NCBI RefSeq assembly: GCF_027364955.1
Contig: NZ_DAHXOI010000003.1
Coordinates: 62,001-126,000, forward strand
Length of the DNA: 64,000 bases
Origin: Ferrimicrobium sp.
GTDB lineage: Bacteria > Actinomycetota > Acidimicrobiia > Acidimicrobiales > Acidimicrobiaceae
Direction: 5' to 3'
Shown here: piece by piece, positions 17,055 to 25,968 of the stretch
How the letters are laid out: every line of letters begins with the position of its first letter
Position numbering within the stretch: the first letter of the stretch is position 1
The notes under the pieces: generated by a model
Seen by the model: only the letters and a program-made list of their open reading frames with translations
What the model was told of the DNA's origin: nothing
The model's database searches: none
Program-made: the position numbers and the translations under genes

Positions 17055-18101
17055 TCACGGTTGTTCGGTTGGGACAGCCAATCCAAGGTGCCGATAGGCG
17101 CGTTCGGTAGCCAACCTACCTCGCTGTGTACGTAACAGCAGTCCTCTCTGGATCAGAAACGGCTCATAGACCTCCTCGAGGGTACCGGCGTCCTCATGGA
17201 CACTCACCGCGATAGAGCTCACACCAACCGGCCGGCCCTCGAAGCGTTCACAGAGTACCCGGAGAATTTCAAGGTCCACCTTATCGAGCCCGAGCTTATC
17301 GACGCCAAAGAGTTCAAGAGCATCGGAGGCCAGCTCATGGGTCACCACTTCGGTGCCCTCTACTTCGGCATAGTCCCGTACCCGTCGCAGATGTCGGTTC
17401 GCTAGCCGCGGCGTACCTCGAGAACGTGACGCGATCTCATCGGCGGCACTCGTGGTGAGTTGCATATGCATCAGCTTGGCTGAACGCAATACAACCTGAC
17501 GCAACTCTGGATCGGAGTAGTAGTCAAGCCGATAGGAGTAACCGAAACGATCACGCAGAGGTCCTGAGACCATCCCAGACCGCGTGGTCGCCCCCACAAG
17601 GGTAAACCTCGGGATCTCCAGCCGTAGGGTACGCGCACCTGGCCCTTTTCCAATGACTACATCCAGTCGAAAATCCTCCATGGCGATATAGAGAAGCTCT
17701 TCAACCGGTCGTGGTAGGCGATGAATCTCGTCGATGAAGAGCACGTCACCGGCTTTGAGATCGGACAGCAATGCGGCTAGATCGCCAACTCGTCCAAGCG
17801 CTGGCCCGGAGGTCACCCTGATGCCACGACCGAGTTCCTCGGCCACAATGAAGGCCAGCGACGTCTTCCCAAGGCCAGGAGGACCTGCAAAGAGAAGATG
17901 GTCCGGCGGCTCGCCACGTGAATCAGCAGCCTGGAGGACGACTCGCAATTGCGACTTGAGTTCGCTCTGTCCGATGAACTCCTCAAGCAGAGAGGGTCGG
18001 AGCGCAGAGTCGACGTGAGCGTCATAGGTGTCGATGAGATTCTTCTCGACACTGACCTCACTACGTAAGTCATCTCCAAGTACCTCTCTGCGTGGGCTCA
18101 A
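17055..18101 (-). CDS. ruvB: Holliday junction branch-migration ATPase RuvB
   Basis: AAA+ motor of 348 residues that drives branch migration with RuvA. Walker A is GPPGLGKT, Walker B is VLFIDEIHRL, sensor 1 is GATTRSG, and the arginine-finger region reads GPLRDRFGY; the C-terminal winged helix ends at GRLATERAYRHLG. The TTG start overlaps the ruvA stop as TTGA and has AAGGAG 8 bases upstream; a start 24 bases earlier would be buried in ruvA. The operon order is ruvC-ruvA-ruvB, as usual. Confidence 0.95.
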   Translation of the reverse strand: MSPRREVLGDDLRSEVSVEKNLIDTYDAHVDSALRPSLLEEFIGQSELKSQLRVVLQAADSRGEPPDHLLFAGPPGLGKTSLAFIVAEELGRGIRVTSGPALGRVGDLAALLSDLKAGDVLFIDEIHRLPRPVEELLYIAMEDFRLDVVIGKGPGARTLRLEIPRFTLVGATTRSGMVSGPLRDRFGYSYRLDYYSDPELRQVVLRSAKLMHMQLTTSAADEIASRSRGTPRLANRHLRRVRDYAEVEGTEVVTHELASDALELFGVDKLGLDKVDLEILRVLCERFEGRPVGVSSIAVSVHEDAGTLEEVYEPFLIQRGLLLRTQRGRLATERAYRHLGLAVPTEQP

Positions 18102-18661
18102 CGTTGCAACTCCTTCAATGCCCATTTCAATGCATCTTCAAGACCAAAGGCAGCGGGGATGCGCACGAGGACCGGTTCACACTCACTCGCCCGAAAACCC
18201 AAACTGAGCAAGGCCTCACGCACCTCAGAGCGAGCAGCAAGCGCCGACAAGGGTACTCCCGATCGCCGTGCTGCAGCCCCCAGATCAACGATGATACGCC
18301 GCGCCGTCTTCTCCCCGACCCCCGGCGCGCTCTTCAAGCGGGCGAGATCCTCGGCAGCGACCGCCTCATAACATCCCTGCACGCCTAGCGTTGAAAGTAG
18401 TCCAAGCGCCACACTCGGACCAACACCTTGCACCTTGAGCAGCTCATCAAAGAGCGACCGCTCGAGTACATCCGCGAACCCGTAAAGCATGATGGCATCC
18501 GCTCGTACGATCGTCCTGATGGAGAGCTCGACCTCGCTGCCCAGCGTGAGCTGGGCGAGTTGTGCCGAAGAGAGCGCCACTTCATAGCCGATACCACCGA
18601 CTCGTACCACCGCCATCGGCGGTTCTATTCCCTGTACCGTACCGGCGAGAAAACCAATCAA
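18098..18661 (-). CDS. ruvA: Holliday junction-binding protein RuvA
   Basis: DNA-junction binding subunit of 187 residues. It opens with MIGFLAGTV (OB domain), has two helix-hairpin-helix motifs (LLKVQGVGPSVALGLL and LKSAPGVGEKTARRII) and a short C-terminal RuvB-binding domain after a linker. The TTG start overlaps the ruvC stop as TTGA with GGAG 6 bases upstream. A four-residue longer reading is less like the family's MIG start. Confidence 0.95.
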   Translation of the reverse strand: MIGFLAGTVQGIEPPMAVVRVGGIGYEVALSSAQLAQLTLGSEVELSIRTIVRADAIMLYGFADVLERSLFDELLKVQGVGPSVALGLLSTLGVQGCYEAVAAEDLARLKSAPGVGEKTARRIIVDLGAAARRSGVPLSALAARSEVREALLSLGFRASECEPVLVRIPAAFGLEDALKWALKELQR

Positions 18662-19140
18662 CCGCGACTCCAATTGCCAGAGAGATGAGCATAGGCGATC
18701 GCGATCGCATCCGAGACATCGGCTGGTTCCGGCGCTCGCTGCAGGCCCAACAACAGCACCACCATCTTCTTCATCTGCGCCTTTGAGGCGTGTCCATCAC
18801 CGGAGAGCGAGAGCTTGACCTGGTTCGCACCGATCTCGCTGGCTTCGAGGCCATGCTGAGCACCGGCGAGTTTGATCACCCCAACCGCCTGGGCAACGAG
18901 CAGTGCCGAAGTAACATTCTTTGCAAAGAGGATCCGTTCAAGCACGAGTTGATTTGGTTGGTACTCTTGGATCAACTCATCCACCGAACCGAAGATATCC
19001 GATAGTCGATCCCCAAGAGAGACCTCTGGGTCAGTGGTGATCAAGCCGGCGCAACGGAGACCAATCCCCGTTTGTGTCTGTTCGAGCACGGAGTACCCAA
19101 CACGTTTGAGACCTGGGTCGATGCCGAGTACAACCGTCAT
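18658..19140 (-). CDS. ruvC: Crossover junction endodeoxyribonuclease RuvC
   Basis: Resolvase of 160 residues. The RNase H-like acidic residues are visible: D in GIDPG near the start, E in LVLERILF, and the D pair in ADVSDAIAIA. The basic helix before the last motif (GDGHASKAQMKKM) contacts DNA. The ATG directly before TVVLGIDPG was chosen; one 9 bases upstream is possible. A 161-bp gap separates it from the peroxiredoxin gene upstream, which likely contains the ruvCAB promoter. Confidence 0.93.
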   Translation of the reverse strand: MTVVLGIDPGLKRVGYSVLEQTQTGIGLRCAGLITTDPEVSLGDRLSDIFGSVDELIQEYQPNQLVLERILFAKNVTSALLVAQAVGVIKLAGAQHGLEASEIGANQVKLSLSGDGHASKAQMKKMVVLLLGLQRAPEPADVSDAIAIAYAHLSGNWSRG

Positions 19141-19301
19141 AAGAACCATCCCGCCAAGGCAACCGTCTTGGCCCCCACCAGAAAGGAGTCGAAGGAAATA
19201 TCGAAGGCCTTGGGTGTGCCGATTTCACCGTGCATCCCTCCAAACTAATACATATGATCGATCACCCGTTCCGCACCGGCCGGAAACGGCACCGACCCCC
19301 T

Positions 19302-19760
19302 CTAGGCAACCGCCTTTTGCACCGCCTGCAGCAGCTCGTCGGAGCTCCGAAATGTTAGACCTGCTCGTGAAACATGGCGATAGACAATGTGGAGCTCACG
19401 ATCGAGTACAAAGACAGAACGGCGATAGAACCCAAGCGGGCCCAACACCCCGTACGCCTTGGCCACCGAGCGCTCACGGTCGGACAGGAGCGGGAACCGA
19501 ATGCCGAGCCTATCTTTGAAGGATTCGTGCGAGCTCAACGTTTGCGGGGAGATGCCGAGCATTACGGCACCCAGCTGGGTAAAGTCGTCGATATTCGCCG
19601 AATAGGCGCGCAACTGTGTGGTGCAGACAGGCGAAAAATCATCCGGATAAAAGGCGAGCACCACCGGACGGCCTAGGAACTCTTGCAATGCATACCATCG
19701 GTCACCAGTACCGATCAGATTGAACTCTGGAGCAAGGTCGCCCAGCTGCAACTCGGGCAC
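19302..19760 (-). CDS. One-cysteine peroxiredoxin (AhpE/Bcp-like)
   Basis: Thiol peroxidase of 152 residues. The only cysteine in the protein is C46 in YPDDFSPVCTT, the peroxidatic cysteine in a P-x3-S-x2-C version of the usual P-x3-T-x2-C. With no resolving cysteine it must be recycled by an outside thiol; mycothiol is a reasonable candidate because mshC is in this window. The GTG start follows the yebC stop codon directly, so the two genes are co-translated. This gene is an insertion relative to the mycobacterial yebC-ruvC order. Confidence 0.88.
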   Translation of the reverse strand: MPELQLGDLAPEFNLIGTGDRWYALQEFLGRPVVLAFYPDDFSPVCTTQLRAYSANIDDFTQLGAVMLGISPQTLSSHESFKDRLGIRFPLLSDRERSVAKAYGVLGPLGFYRRSVFVLDRELHIVYRHVSRAGLTFRSSDELLQAVQKAVA

Positions 19761-20510
19761 TTAGTCCTCAAGCTCCTCAAAAAACTCATCCGGTATATCG
19801 AAGTTTGCAATCACATTCTGCACATCATCGAGATCCTCAAGGGCATCGATGAGCCGGAGTACCTTCCTTGCATCACTAGCGTCATCGATGGCAATCGTCG
19901 ACTGCGGCACCAACTCTACTTCGGCTGAATGGATCGTGCACCCCGCCTCTTCGACCGCCGCCTTTAACTCAACCAGGGACGTCGGAGGTCCGGTAATCTG
20001 CCATTCATCTTCGATGCGGGTCAGATCCTCACCACCACCAGCAAGGACGGCGAGCATCACCTCCTCCTCAGGGGCAGCACCATCCACGTGCATCACTGCT
20101 TTACGTGAAAACTGCCAATTGACCGCTCCCGGTTCCGCCAGGGAACCACCGGACTTCGAGAAGGCCGACCGGACGTCGGCACCAGTACGATTCCGATTGT
20201 CGCTCAGACACTCCACCATCACTGCGATACCGCCCGGACCGTAGCCTTCGTAAGTAATCGCTTCATAGCGAACCCCTTCGAGCTCGCCCGTCCCTCGCTT
20301 GATGGCGCGATCGATGGTCGCTGCGGGGACAGAGTTATCACGAGCCTTCTGAACCATACCGCGGAGGTTGGCATTCGCGCTCAGATCCCCGCCACCCTCT
20401 CGTGCAGCTACCTCAATTTGACGAATCAACTTTGCAAAGAGTTTTCCCCGCGCCTTATCCTGTGCGCCCTTTTTGTGTTTGATCGTCGCCCACTTGGAGT
20501 GACCCGACAT
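19761..20510 (-). CDS. yebC: YebC/PmpR-family protein (TACO1-like)
   Basis: Protein of 249 residues, full length for the family. The signature MSGHSKWATIKHKKGAQD opens it, and GGRGPGG-like EGYGPGGIAVMVECLSDNRNRT lies in the middle. Bacterial homologues act as translation factors that help ribosomes through proline runs, or as transcription regulators; the older regulator label is less secure. The C-terminus is very acidic. AGAGAGG precedes the ATG. It sits between pdxT and ruvC as in other Actinobacteria. Confidence 0.95.
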   Translation of the reverse strand: MSGHSKWATIKHKKGAQDKARGKLFAKLIRQIEVAAREGGGDLSANANLRGMVQKARDNSVPAATIDRAIKRGTGELEGVRYEAITYEGYGPGGIAVMVECLSDNRNRTGADVRSAFSKSGGSLAEPGAVNWQFSRKAVMHVDGAAPEEEVMLAVLAGGGEDLTRIEDEWQITGPPTSLVELKAAVEEAGCTIHSAEVELVPQSTIAIDDASDARKVLRLIDALEDLDDVQNVIANFDIPDEFFEELED

Positions 20511-20565
20511 GTATTACCTCTCTTCGTTCCAACGTACTCACGATACCACCCCACCGTAGCTGGGC

Positions 20566-21156
20566 CTAACGGGTGAAGGCCAACTCGTGCAAACGTGGAT
20601 CCTGCGATACCTCTGGATGAAATGAGGTTGCAACGATCGATCCACCAGCGATCACGACCGGGAGCACCCGACTCGTACCGTCGACAAATCGATACTCCAC
20701 TGAGGCGAGGGTCTCAACCTTGTCACCCGTCTCGGTGATGACTGGTGCTCGAATAAAGATTGCACGCATGGGGGTGTCAAGCCCCGAAACGGCGAGGTCA
20801 GCCTCGAAAGAGCGAACCTGTCGACCGAACCCATTGCGGAGCACCGTCACGTCAAGGGCTCCATAGCTCCACTGATCCGGACGCCCGCCAATAATGGTTC
20901 GGGCCAACATGATCAAACCTGCACAGGTGCCAAAGACCGGCAGTCCGGACTTCACCTCTGCTGCGAGCGGCTGACGCAGGCCACTTGCTTCACTCAGGAT
21001 GCACTGCGTGGTCGATTCGCCACCGGGAAACACCAAACCATCGAGCCCGAGCAACTGACTCGGTTCCTTGACGGCCACACCTTGCCAGCCCAGCAAAGCG
21101 ACCATAGCAAGATGTTCGCGGAAATCACCCTGGAGGGCAATCACTCCGATCCGCAT
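20566..21156 (-). CDS. pdxT: Pyridoxal 5'-phosphate synthase glutaminase subunit
   Basis: Class I glutamine amidotransferase of 196 residues that feeds ammonia to PdxS for direct PLP synthesis. The nucleophile is the Cys of FGTCAGLIMLA, and the His-Glu of SFHPE completes the triad; PGGESTT forms the oxyanion region. It follows pdxS by 15 bp. PLP from this pair serves the aminotransferase and MocR regulator encoded elsewhere in the window. Confidence 0.95.
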   Translation of the reverse strand: MRIGVIALQGDFREHLAMVALLGWQGVAVKEPSQLLGLDGLVFPGGESTTQCILSEASGLRQPLAAEVKSGLPVFGTCAGLIMLARTIIGGRPDQWSYGALDVTVLRNGFGRQVRSFEADLAVSGLDTPMRAIFIRAPVITETGDKVETLASVEYRFVDGTSRVLPVVIAGGSIVATSFHPEVSQDPRLHELAFTR

Positions 21157-21171
21157 CGAAGACCGACCCTC

Positions 21172-22059
21172 CTACCAACCTCGGTCAGCCAGATGCTGGT
21201 CAAGAGCATCCATTTCGATACCAACCATCGCCTCTCCAAGATGCTCGGAGACGCGAATCAACACCTTTGGATCTTGGAAATGCGTTGTCGCCTCAACGAT
21301 GGCTCGCGCCCGCTTCGCTGGATCACCGCTCTTGAAAATACCCGATCCAACGAAATTCGCCTCAGCTCCTAGTTGCATTACCAAACTCGCATCGGCTGGT
21401 GTTGCAATTCCACCAGCACAGAACAACGGTACGGGAAGGTGACCGCCGTTGGCATGAATCTCGGCGACAAGCTCATAGGGTGCGGAGAGCTTCTTCGCCC
21501 AGCCAAAAAGTTCCTGCTCCGATGCGGTCGCTATGGCACGAAGATCCGAGGTGATCGAACGCAGATGGCGGACAGCCTCTACCACGTTGCCGGTGCCAGC
21601 CTCACCCTTTGAGCGGATCAGAGCCGCCCCCTCTGAGATACGTCGCAGCGCCTCACCGAGGTTTGTCGCACCACAGACAAACGGTACTTGAAAGGCCCAC
21701 TTATCGACATGATAGCTTTCATCTGCGGGGGTGAGTACCTCACTCTCGTCGATGTAGTCCACCTCCATCGCCTCTAACATCTGTGCCTCAGCAAAGTGGC
21801 CAATCCGCACCTTCGCCATCACGGGAATCGTGACGGTATCTTGAATCTCGCGAATTAGCGCCGGGTCGCTCATACGCGCGACACCACCATCACGACGAAT
21901 GTCAGCGGGAACCCGTTCGAGTGCCATGACGGCAACAGCACCGGCATCCTCAGCAATCTTCGCTTGTTCGGCGTTGACGACATCCATGATGACGCCGCCT
22001 CGCAACATCTCCGCGAGTCCACGCTTCACCCTGGCAGTACCTTCTGTCAACTCAGCCAC
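21172..22059 (-). CDS. pdxS: Pyridoxal 5'-phosphate synthase lyase subunit
   Basis: TIM-barrel synthase of 295 residues that makes PLP from ribose 5-phosphate, glyceraldehyde 3-phosphate and ammonia. Family motifs [35 protein letters not shown] and the lysine-rich [11 protein letters not shown] are all present, including both Schiff-base lysines. GAGGAGG lies 5 bases before the GTG start. It is the first gene of the pdxS-pdxT pair. Confidence 0.97.
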   Translation of the reverse strand: MAELTEGTARVKRGLAEMLRGGVIMDVVNAEQAKIAEDAGAVAVMALERVPADIRRDGGVARMSDPALIREIQDTVTIPVMAKVRIGHFAEAQMLEAMEVDYIDESEVLTPADESYHVDKWAFQVPFVCGATNLGEALRRISEGAALIRSKGEAGTGNVVEAVRHLRSITSDLRAIATASEQELFGWAKKLSAPYELVAEIHANGGHLPVPLFCAGGIATPADASLVMQLGAEANFVGSGIFKSGDPAKRARAIVEATTHFQDPKVLIRVSEHLGEAMVGIEMDALDQHLADRGW

Positions 22060-22116
22060 CGTCGCCTCCTCAGTTACGTCCTAGTACACAGCCTAGTACG
22101 TTCCACTACAAAACCG

Positions 22117-22920
22117 CTAAGATGCGCCTATCGTCCAGACCTCATCGAGTAGCAGCTGCTCACGAAGTGTAAGGTCCGCCTCAAGGTCCTCGACACCAAC
22201 TGGGCAGAGCCACAGCCATGCCGGTAGGCTCGTCGCAGGCACCGATCGACTCGCGAGCGCCTTCTCCAGCACCGCTGCCATGGCAGGTGGATAGCGAGTA
22301 ACGGACACGCCAAGTCGATCCAGTAGTACCGCCTCGGCCCGTTGCCAATCGCTGAGTTGGCGGCCCGCGCGATGGAACACCTGATCCCAGTAGGCCACTA
22401 ACGAATTGAGGCCAACCAATCCAAGTCGCAGCTCTCCAAGTTGGCGGGCGAGCAACGCCTCCAACTCGATGGTCTCCAATTCACGGAGTGCACCAGTCGT
22501 GATGACGACGACCGGCTCCTTACGTCCGAGTACCGCGGCATTAACCATCGGATAGGCAACGACTGCAACACGGCAGACCGGAATACCAAGCTGGAATCCC
22601 AAGCCAGAGAGGAGGGTGTCGATCCGTCTACGATCCGCTGCCTCCGGCTCAACCCACGGTAATCGTCGACCAAGACGAGCCGGCCCAATGACCGTAGCGA
22701 CGGCGGTGATCAGGACCCCGATGATCACACCAGCCACGATCGTCACCGCGATAGGGAGGATCCCAGTCAGCCCAAACGCGAGCGTCAGCACAATGACAGC
22801 GATCCCACCCGCCACGAACCATGCCGCGACAAGGCGGATAACCACCTGTCTCACCCGCGCCGAACGCACATTTGGCGTGTCATAGCCCCAAATGCTCACA
22901 GAATCCGAACCCATTGCCAC
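22117..22920 (-). CDS. M48-like membrane protein with degenerate zinc motif (pseudoprotease candidate)
   Basis: Protein of 267 residues with two membrane segments at about 26-50 and 52-78, then a domain with the M48 (HtpX-like) frame: VNAAVLGRKEPVVVITTGAL and IELEALLA. Where active members have HELGH, this protein reads RQLGE at 159-163, so both zinc histidines and the catalytic glutamate are gone. The rest of the fold is retained and the reading frame is intact, so it is probably a non-catalytic relative rather than a decayed gene. It lies between pimA and pdxS with gaps on both sides. Its binding role is unknown. Confidence 0.72.
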   Translation of the reverse strand: MAMGSDSVSIWGYDTPNVRSARVRQVVIRLVAAWFVAGGIAVIVLTLAFGLTGILPIAVTIVAGVIIGVLITAVATVIGPARLGRRLPWVEPEAADRRRIDTLLSGLGFQLGIPVCRVAVVAYPMVNAAVLGRKEPVVVITTGALRELETIELEALLARQLGELRLGLVGLNSLVAYWDQVFHRAGRQLSDWQRAEAVLLDRLGVSVTRYPPAMAAVLEKALASRSVPATSLPAWLWLCPVGVEDLEADLTLREQLLLDEVWTIGAS

Positions 22921-23068
22921 TTCTACCTCACGATCTCAATTCGTTATCGTTACGTCGCAGTTGTACGTTCCTCTATCAATCTACCAGTTCACCGATGGTG
23001 ACGCCCCAGCAACGTCCAGCCATAGCGCTGCGCCTTCGTTCGACTCACCATCACCTTGACCGCATCGA

Positions 23069-24163
23069 TCATGGAGCGAGAAACAGCTGCAGGTATCGCT
23101 CGGCGAGGGCATCGAATGCGAAGGAGCGGACCTGTTCGAACGCGCGCCGACGCAGACTGTCCCTGAATTCGGGGTGCGTCAACACGTTATGTAGTGCCAT
23201 GGCAAGTGCATCAGCGTCTCGGGGGGGAACCAGCACCGCTGAAGATCCCTGTCGACTGAGCCATCGGTACGCCGGAATATCACTCGCGATGACCACTGCA
23301 CCATTTGCCATCGCCTCTAACAGCACGACTCCAAAGGATTCCCCCGCCAAGGAGGGCGCCACCACCACATCGACACTCCGATAGAGCGTCGTGAGCGTTG
23401 CCTGGTCGACCCGACCCAACCAGTCGACCCTTCTGTCGGGATACCGCGCCTGCAAGGCCCCCGTGAGCGGACCGCTACCGACAACGATCAGGCGCACCGC
23501 CATTTCCAGCGAGGTGAGTGCTTGGAGCGCAACTTCGAGACCCTTGCGTTCCTCATGGCGTCCTACAAACAGCACACGGTACTCCGCGAAAGAGCGACCA
23601 ACTGCGCTCCCATCACTCAGTTCGCACTCCTCCTGGGTGTGCGTGAGATTGTCACCGAGTGCGACGCCATTGGGGATCTGCTGTGGGTAAACCCCGGCAA
23701 CGATCTCCGCGGTACGCGCAGCAAATGGTGAAACCGCAATCTGATGATCCGACCGTGGCAATAGGTAGGCCCACCACTGTGCCCAGCGGCGATAACCCGC
23801 GGAGACTCCATCTCGATGAAAGGTGACCCAAAGACGACCAAGGGCATCATGGGTGTACGCCCAGCGAAGGATGGCGACCCCGGCCATTGGCGCAAAGGGT
23901 TCATGTAGATGGATCACGTCTGCCCACTCCAGAACCCCAGAGATCTGGTTCATGCGCGGAAACAGCGTAACCGGCGCAACAGAACCGTTGGCACGCCAAC
24001 GAGACACCGACCCCAACGAAGCCCCAACGCCTTCACCATTGCCCGGTGCGAGGATCTCCACCTCGCACTGGAGCGAGCGAAGGGCTTGCGCGAGGCCGCT
24101 CACCTGGGCCTGTACACCACCCACCGAACCAAGATCGTAGGGAGAGATCTCAACGACCTTCAA
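23069..24163 (-). CDS. pimA: Phosphatidyl-myo-inositol mannosyltransferase PimA
   Basis: GT-B glycosyltransferase (family 4) of 364 residues that adds the first mannose to phosphatidylinositol at the inner membrane face. The N-terminal ISPYDLGSVGGVQAQV matches the PimA acceptor-side glycine loop. The C-terminal half has LFVGRHEERKGLEVAL and the E-x7-E motif ESFGVVLLE. The TTG start overlaps the patA stop as TTGA. The pgsA-patA-pimA order is that of mycobacteria. The sequence is divergent enough that another lipid acceptor cannot be excluded. Confidence 0.85.
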   Translation of the reverse strand: MKVVEISPYDLGSVGGVQAQVSGLAQALRSLQCEVEILAPGNGEGVGASLGSVSRWRANGSVAPVTLFPRMNQISGVLEWADVIHLHEPFAPMAGVAILRWAYTHDALGRLWVTFHRDGVSAGYRRWAQWWAYLLPRSDHQIAVSPFAARTAEIVAGVYPQQIPNGVALGDNLTHTQEECELSDGSAVGRSFAEYRVLFVGRHEERKGLEVALQALTSLEMAVRLIVVGSGPLTGALQARYPDRRVDWLGRVDQATLTTLYRSVDVVVAPSLAGESFGVVLLEAMANGAVVIASDIPAYRWLSRQGSSAVLVPPRDADALAMALHNVLTHPEFRDSLRRRAFEQVRSFAFDALAERYLQLFLAP

Positions 24164-25056
24164 TCAACCTCCCGAGTGGCCGGAAGCTCGTATTTTTGAA
24201 AATTGTGCCATTGACCGGGCTCTTCGGTCACGATGACCTCCAAGGCCTGGGCTACCTGGCGCATCACTGCACTGACACGTTCAGCCCTGGTCCCCTCCTG
24301 TGGTGGAACAATTGGTGGGTAGAACCGCACCTCTTGCCGGCCACGCCGCTGGTAGGTTCCCACCGGGTAGATCGGCGCACCACTCATGACACTTAGGACT
24401 CCAGGACCGCTCGAGAGGGGCACACGCGTGCCGAGAAAGTCAACCGCCTCACCGGTTCCGCTGACATCACGATCGACGACAAGTGCCACCAACTTTCCCT
24501 GCCGTAACGCCTTCAAAAGCGTACGAACAACGTCGCCGCCGGTCAGCACGATCTCCATACCAAGTCGTCTCCGTGCGGTGAGGAACCATTCGGTCATCTC
24601 AGTATCGTCGAGTGCCTCGGCGACAGCGGTGACCCCATTGCAAGCCAACGACACCCATGCACCACCCCACTCCCAGTTACCAACATGGGCAAGCACCGCT
24701 ATCGTAGGCGCTGATGCCATACGCCGTGCCACGAAATCCTCTGCCCATACCGGATCGACCGCTAACACGATGTCCTCTGGGGCGAGGGACTGCACGCGCA
24801 GGACCTCGACCCAGTAACGAGCATAAAAATAAAACGCGCGATAAGTAGAAAGCTCGAGTCGCGATCGAGCGATCACCTGGGACCCACTGCGGGCGCTCAA
24901 CGCAAGACGCTGATTACCACGAACGATCGCGCGCCGCTCGCCATTGCTCGCATAACTTGTCACTCCAGCAATCGTCCACACGACTGGATCGAGGACCCGT
25001 GGAACGCGGTTCAGCACCGCAACCGCCGTGCGCAGAAGGCGTACTCGCGAAATCAA
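24160..25056 (-). CDS. patA: Phosphatidylinositol mannoside acyltransferase (PatA/LpxL-like)
   Basis: Membrane-associated acyltransferase of 298 residues. The H-x4-E motif is HVGNWE with H124 and E129. Later, VVDRDVSGTGEAVDFLG is typical of the LpxL/PatA family. It transfers an acyl chain to the mannose of PIM. It overlaps pgsA and pimA by 4 bp on both sides, forming a tight phospholipid operon. A general lysophospholipid acyltransferase is the alternative, but the synteny supports PatA. Confidence 0.87.
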   Translation of the reverse strand: MISRVRLLRTAVAVLNRVPRVLDPVVWTIAGVTSYASNGERRAIVRGNQRLALSARSGSQVIARSRLELSTYRAFYFYARYWVEVLRVQSLAPEDIVLAVDPVWAEDFVARRMASAPTIAVLAHVGNWEWGGAWVSLACNGVTAVAEALDDTEMTEWFLTARRRLGMEIVLTGGDVVRTLLKALRQGKLVALVVDRDVSGTGEAVDFLGTRVPLSSGPGVLSVMSGAPIYPVGTYQRRGRQEVRFYPPIVPPQEGTRAERVSAVMRQVAQALEVIVTEEPGQWHNFQKYELPATREVD

Positions 25057-25793
25057 GCTCGCTTGCGACCTGCGGAGTGTCGCCGAGAGAAGCTGGCACG
25101 CCCAGTAGCGCCAGGCAAGAAGCGTTGGAGACTCGCTCGAGAACGGATACGCCGACGTCGATTGACACGCCGAAGATTTGTTATCCGTGCCAGTGCCGCA
25201 ACACGATCAGGACGACGCGAAGCCTGGCGCCAAATCGAGACGAAACGCTGCACCACGGTGACCACCGATCCGACGAGGAGTACGAGGAGCGCAATGCGTA
25301 GCAAGGGATGGATCAACAAGGCGACGAGAAGAAGAACAACGCGCTCTGCGCGTTCCATGATCCCGCCCTTACCGCTCAAACCCAGCGACTCGGCCTTGGC
25401 CCGTTGATAGGAGATCAACGAGGCAAACCCATAACCGAAAAAGGAGAGCACCGCGAAGAGTTCGTCGTGCACGCCGAGAAAATAAATACTCAATCCACCA
25501 AGAATGGCCAGATCACTGATGCGATCAGCAAAGGAATCGAAAAAGGCACCACGGCTCGAGGAGGTCTGGGCCGCTTTGGCAACCGGCCCGTCAAGCAGAT
25601 CCGGTATCGCGCCGAGTAGGAGCAACCCGAACCCTACATAGAGCTCTCCAAATCCAACCGCTACTCCGGCCCCGATCGAGAAGACGATACCTATCACCGT
25701 AAGGAGGTCAGGACTGACACCGAGCCGCGACAGCGAACGACCCACTGGTGCAGTACGGCGATCAACCGAAGCTCTAAAATTACCATCAAACAC
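25053..25793 (-). CDS. pgsA: CDP-alcohol phosphatidyltransferase, phosphatidylinositol-phosphate synthase
   Basis: Integral membrane enzyme of 246 residues that condenses CDP-diacylglycerol with inositol 1-phosphate. The CDP-alcohol motif is DLLDGPVAK...GAFFDSFAD, with all four aspartates; the usual AR is AK. A C-terminal strongly basic tail of about 45 residues (RRRRIRSRASLQR) is unusually long. The GTG start opening FDGNFRASVDR was chosen: GGAGGT lies 9 bases upstream, and family members begin with this sequence. A reading 8 codons longer has no better site. It heads the pgsA-patA-pimA operon. Confidence 0.88.
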   Translation of the reverse strand: MFDGNFRASVDRRTAPVGRSLSRLGVSPDLLTVIGIVFSIGAGVAVGFGELYVGFGLLLLGAIPDLLDGPVAKAAQTSSSRGAFFDSFADRISDLAILGGLSIYFLGVHDELFAVLSFFGYGFASLISYQRAKAESLGLSGKGGIMERAERVVLLLVALLIHPLLRIALLVLLVGSVVTVVQRFVSIWRQASRRPDRVAALARITNLRRVNRRRRIRSRASLQRFLPGATGRASFSRRHSAGRKRA

Positions 25794-25882
25794 TTGAGCT
25801 ACACCTCCGTGGGCCACGCCCAGTGAGCTTTTTATCTATCCTAGCTGCCCATAAGCGCCTGTGGGGCAATACACGGATGTTT

Positions 25883-25910
25883 TTGGCTTGCCCACACGCC
25901 ATCTTATGCT
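25883..25910 (+). promoter_or_regulatory. Candidate promoter of the EF-G-like gene
   Basis: TTGGCT (25883-25888) and TATGCT (25905-25910) are spaced by 16 bases, giving a start of transcription about 50 bases before the GTG start codon. The assignment rests on box similarity alone. The same 175-bp gap must also hold the leftward pgsA promoter. Confidence 0.35.
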
Positions 25911-25968
25911 CTGCTACTGTGGGTACAACGACGTTTGCGTCGTCCCAACGCAAAAGGAGGCGCTGCCA

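Noticed and set aside
16843-17058. 71-codon frame coupled to ruvB by a GTGA overlap
   Set aside because: The overlap is suggestive, but no ribosome site, family resemblance or structured composition supports it; kept only as a remark in the intergenic entry.
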